Source: Pleurocapsa sp. MO_226.B13 (GTDB lineage Bacteria; Cyanobacteriota; Cyanobacteriia; Cyanobacteriales; Xenococcaceae). From it: 8,512 bases of DNA. The translations under genes were made by a program, and so were the position numbers. Shown piece by piece: positions 6,798 through 8,512 of the stretch. The notes beneath the pieces were generated by a model. That model did not search any database. It saw only the letters and a list, made by a program, of their open reading frames with translations, and was not told the DNA's origin. The stretch covers positions 1-8,512 of the forward strand of contig JASJEI010000466.1 in the NCBI GenBank assembly GCA_030064795.1. Direction: 5' to 3'. How positions within the stretch are numbered: position 1 is the stretch's first letter; each line of letters starts with the position of its first letter.

Positions 6798-7316
6798 ATG
6801 CCAAATAAATCACTATCATTTCCCCAGGCAATTCAAGCCACTCAATCTTTGATGAATAAAATAAGCGATCGGCAGTTAGATGAAACCATGATAGAACAAC
6901 AAGTCTCAGCCATAGTTGAAAATAAAGAGGGAGGACGAGGATTTTTTGTGGCTTATCTAACTAGTGATATGTCTTTAGCCGATAATCCTTCTACAGGAGT
7001 TATTAGAGGTTTACAGTCTTCGGCAGAAGTAGTTAGTGAATTATTGGTTAAGAATCTAGCTATGTCTTCTGCTATGACTATTACTCATAGTCGTAGTAAC
7101 AATCTTGAAAACGTACAGGTTTCACAACAAGTAAATCGACGAACTATTCGTTTAATCAACCAAGTCAAGTTAGATCGAGTTAAAGAAGAATTAGAAAAAT
7201 TACAAACTACCATTTCTACTGGTCAAGGTGATTACAAAAAATTTTTAGAACGTTGGAATTACGATGCAGAACAACAGCAAGCAATTCAAAAAGCGATCTG
7301 GAGTATTTTAATTTAA
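6798..7316 (+). CDS. Conserved-looking hypothetical protein (172 aa)
   Basis: I do not recognise a named family. The protein is soluble, with no signal peptide or membrane segment. Residues 8-41 are predicted helical and polar. A core GGRGFFVAYLT (45-55) follows, then a helix-rich stretch, VIRGLQSSAEVVSELLVKNLAMSSAM (68-93; two adjacent parts), a THSRSNN turn, a heptad-like charged helix at about 112-140 (RLINQVKLDRVKEELEKL core) and a C-terminal amphipathic helix rich in Gln, Lys and Trp. The composition and well-formed secondary-structure pattern argue for a real gene. It starts 52 bp after the TPR gene on the same strand and may be co-transcribed with it. It ends convergently against the response regulator with 52 bp between the stops. 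No function is assigned. Confidence 0.8.
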   Translation: MPNKSLSFPQAIQATQSLMNKISDRQLDETMIEQQVSAIVENKEGGRGFFVAYLTSDMSLADNPSTGVIRGLQSSAEVVSELLVKNLAMSSAMTITHSRSNNLENVQVSQQVNRRTIRLINQVKLDRVKEELEKLQTTISTGQGDYKKFLERWNYDAEQQQAIQKAIWSILI

Positions 7317-7368
7317 ATAAAGACGATCTTAAAAACTTAATAATATTGGGTGAAATCTTCAATAAATA

Positions 7369-8082
7369 TTAAATAGTATTCGAGATACTATCAACTTCAA
7401 ATTTATATCCAACACCTCTTACAGTCTGAATAAAAGAAGGCTCAGAGGAGTCTATTTCAATTTTTTTACGGATTTGACCAATGTGAACATCAACAACCCT
7501 TTGATCTCCTACATAGTCGTAGTCCCAGACATTTTGAATAAGCTCGTCTCGACGCCATACTCTTCCTGGTCTAGTTGCTAGAAAATGCAACAAATCAAAC
7601 TCTAAAGCTGTGAGTAAAATTAGTCGATCGTTTATTTTTACTTCTCTGCGTACAGGGTCTATAACCAGATTACTAAATACTAAGGGTTGCTTTTCTGATG
7701 TTGTAACTGTTCGCTGCCGTTTCAGAATCGCTTTTACACGATATTCTAACTCCTGAAGATCGAAAGGTTTTGTCAAATAATCATCTGCCCCTTTCAAAAA
7801 ACCTTCTTTTTTGTCCGCAGCATCAGAACGACTTGTAAGCATTAAGATAAATACATCTGTATAACTCTGCATTTCTTCACAGAGATTATAGCCTAAAGCA
7901 TCTGGAAGATTAACATCTAGTATGACTAAATCTGGATTAAACTGTTCAAAAATTTTTAGTGCAGTTTGTCCATTCTCAGCAGATTCTAACGAATAGTTCT
8001 TTTGGCTTAGAAAGCGACATATTAAATTACGAATTGCAGGATCATCATCTACGACTAAGATTTTTGCAGAAGCTGTATGCAT
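7369..8082 (-). CDS. OmpR/PhoB-family two-component response regulator
   Basis: A 237-residue DNA-binding response regulator. The receiver domain (about 7-122) has the acidic pocket Asp12-Asp13, phosphoacceptor Asp56 (VILDVNLP), Thr83 and Lys105 in the LTKPF motif, so it should be phosphorylatable. The winged-helix effector (about 137-233) has LTALEFDLLHFLA, the RDELIQNVWDYDYVGDQR helix region, VVDVHIGQIRKKIE and the closing TVRGVGYKFE. It would bind promoter DNA as a dimer. No histidine kinase is adjacent, so it is an orphan in this window. It does not look like RpaB: it differs from the RpaB sequence as I remember it, and I cannot tie it to RpaA or NblR with confidence. There is no clear Shine-Dalgarno; the ATG sits inside an ATGCAT palindrome. 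It is transcribed leftward, downstream of the rRNA operon end. Confidence 0.93.
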   Translation of the reverse strand: MHTASAKILVVDDDPAIRNLICRFLSQKNYSLESAENGQTALKIFEQFNPDLVILDVNLPDALGYNLCEEMQSYTDVFILMLTSRSDAADKKEGFLKGADDYLTKPFDLQELEYRVKAILKRQRTVTTSEKQPLVFSNLVIDPVRREVKINDRLILLTALEFDLLHFLATRPGRVWRRDELIQNVWDYDYVGDQRVVDVHIGQIRKKIEIDSSEPSFIQTVRGVGYKFEVDSISNTI

Positions 8083-8295
8083 AATTTCAACTGGTAAACA
8101 AAGAACTTGAGAGAAAATTGTTAAATTTGTATTTTTATAATTCAGTCTTTTAGATAATTATCGATGCATAACCATACTAATGCCAACAACATAAATCACT
8201 TTTATAAATATGTCTATCTTTAATCTTATATTTATAATCTCAAAAACCTTAGTTTTTGCGCACTATTATATTATCGTCTTTACATTTTTCATACC
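8083..8295 (-). promoter_or_regulatory. Leader/promoter region of the response regulator
   Basis: 213 bp of very AT-rich DNA lie between the rRNA terminator and the response regulator start. On the minus strand a perfect TATAAT is present at 8270-8265, but no good -35 stands 16-18 bp upstream, so the promoter is uncertain. If transcription starts near there, the leader would be about 175 nt long. No gene is seen. Confidence 0.35.
8241..8258. repeat. Perfect 7-bp inverted repeat with 4-nt loop
   Basis: CAAAAAC (8241-8247), loop CTTA, GTTTTTG (8252-8258). The arms are A/T tracts closed by C-G pairs at both ends. It could be an operator near the response regulator promoter, or a weak second terminator behind the rRNA operon. 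The sequence alone does not decide. Confidence 0.5.
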
Positions 8296-8331
8296 AAAAA
8301 CTCACCCCTAGCACAATTGCGTAAGGGTGAG
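8296..8331 (-). terminator. Rho-independent terminator of the rRNA operon
   Basis: On the minus strand, CTCACCC (8331-8325) pairs with GGGTGAG (8307-8301), with an imperfect inner stem, and is followed at once by TTTTT (8300-8296). It lies about 65 nt beyond the 3' end of the 5S rRNA, the expected place for the rRNA operon terminator. Confidence 0.85.
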
Positions 8332-8395
8332 AGTCGGGCTGATAGATAAATATATATGCCTATCCATACATATTTTTCACAGCAACTAAAGATCG

Positions 8396-8512
8396 AACCT
8401 GGCACTGAGCTATTTTTCCAGGAGGCGACCCTCCGAGTATCTTTGCCGCTACAGCGTTTCACCGTCGAGTTCGGGATGGGGTCGAAGTGGTTCCACTGTG
8501 CTAAAAGCACCA
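8396..8512 (-). rRNA. rrf: 5S ribosomal RNA (5' end cut by window edge)
   Basis: Read on the minus strand, the window begins with TGGTG and contains the hallmark 5S segments: GTGGAACCAC, then GACCCCATCCCGAACTC, GTGAAACGC and a GGGTCGCC arm. It ends in GTGCCAGGTT. The terminal CCAGG can pair with the CCTGG expected at the 5' end, of which the last bases TGG are visible. About 117 nt are present, so roughly 3 nt are missing at the 5' end, beyond the right edge. The 3' end is placed from helix I pairing and could be off by one or two bases. As the last gene of a leftward rRNA operon, 23S should lie just outside the window. Confidence 0.95.

Noticed and set aside
7317..7368. Bidirectional terminator between the convergent genes
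   Set aside because: The gap is AT-rich with only very short complementary stretches; no stable GC stem with a T-tract on either strand.
8332..8395. A tRNA between the 5S rRNA and the terminator
   Set aside because: No TTCRA-type T-loop with an acceptor stem can be formed; the stretch is AT-rich trailer.
8289..8510. Leftward 73-residue open frame
   Set aside because: It runs through the 5S rRNA and its terminator, so it is not protein-coding.
1..8512. A mobile island or defence/biosynthetic system
   Set aside because: All recognised genes are housekeeping, HIP1 density is high through the coding block, and there are no recombinases, long terminal repeats or attachment-site duplications. 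The 5S boundary lacks a tRNA or repeat signature.

Overview
The window looks like ordinary core chromosome of a cyanobacterium. Seven exact copies of the HIP1 octamer GCGATCGC occur in 8.5 kb, at 400, 884, 1817, 4863, 5722, 6311 and 6501. Base composition is AT-leaning. The gene set is also cyanobacterial in style: a nucleotidyltransferase fused to a phosphoglucomutase-like region, an SSB beginning MNSC, dxr, and a secreted TPR protein. The genus cannot be fixed from this stretch. No transposase, integrase, CRISPR array, toxin module or other mobile or defence system is visible, and I do not claim an undescribed system here.

Layout from left to right. Bases 1-165 hold no gene. They carry a close match to the cyanobacterial HLR1 light-response element and a sigma70-type promoter pointing left, probably serving a gene outside the window. 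Bases 166-1169 hold two leftward genes: a 63-residue membrane protein of unknown function, followed 41 bp later by cobK (precorrin-6A reductase, corrinoid synthesis). A 296-299 bp divergent intergenic region follows. Rightward from 1469 come a large sugar-nucleotide enzyme (nucleotidyltransferase, left-handed beta helix, degenerate phosphohexomutase), ssb, dxr (first committed step of the MEP isoprenoid pathway), a secreted TPR protein and a 172-residue conserved-looking unknown. Gaps between these genes are about 50-100 bp, so some may be co-transcribed, but no strong terminator separates them and the operon structure is not settled.

The right end is leftward again: an OmpR/PhoB-type response regulator (7369-8082), then an rRNA operon tail consisting of a Rho-independent terminator at 8296-8331 and a 5S rRNA whose first few bases lie beyond the window edge. 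The 23S and 16S genes should lie just to the right.

The genes serve separate housekeeping tasks (corrinoid, sugar nucleotide/cell surface, DNA maintenance, isoprenoids, lumen or periplasm, signalling) and do not form a single pathway. The points most worth a second look are the HLR1 element at 72-89 and the phosphohexomutase region. In the latter, the phosphoserine position aligns with Asp and the metal-binding DGDGDR loop has lost its Asp triad while keeping its alignment register.
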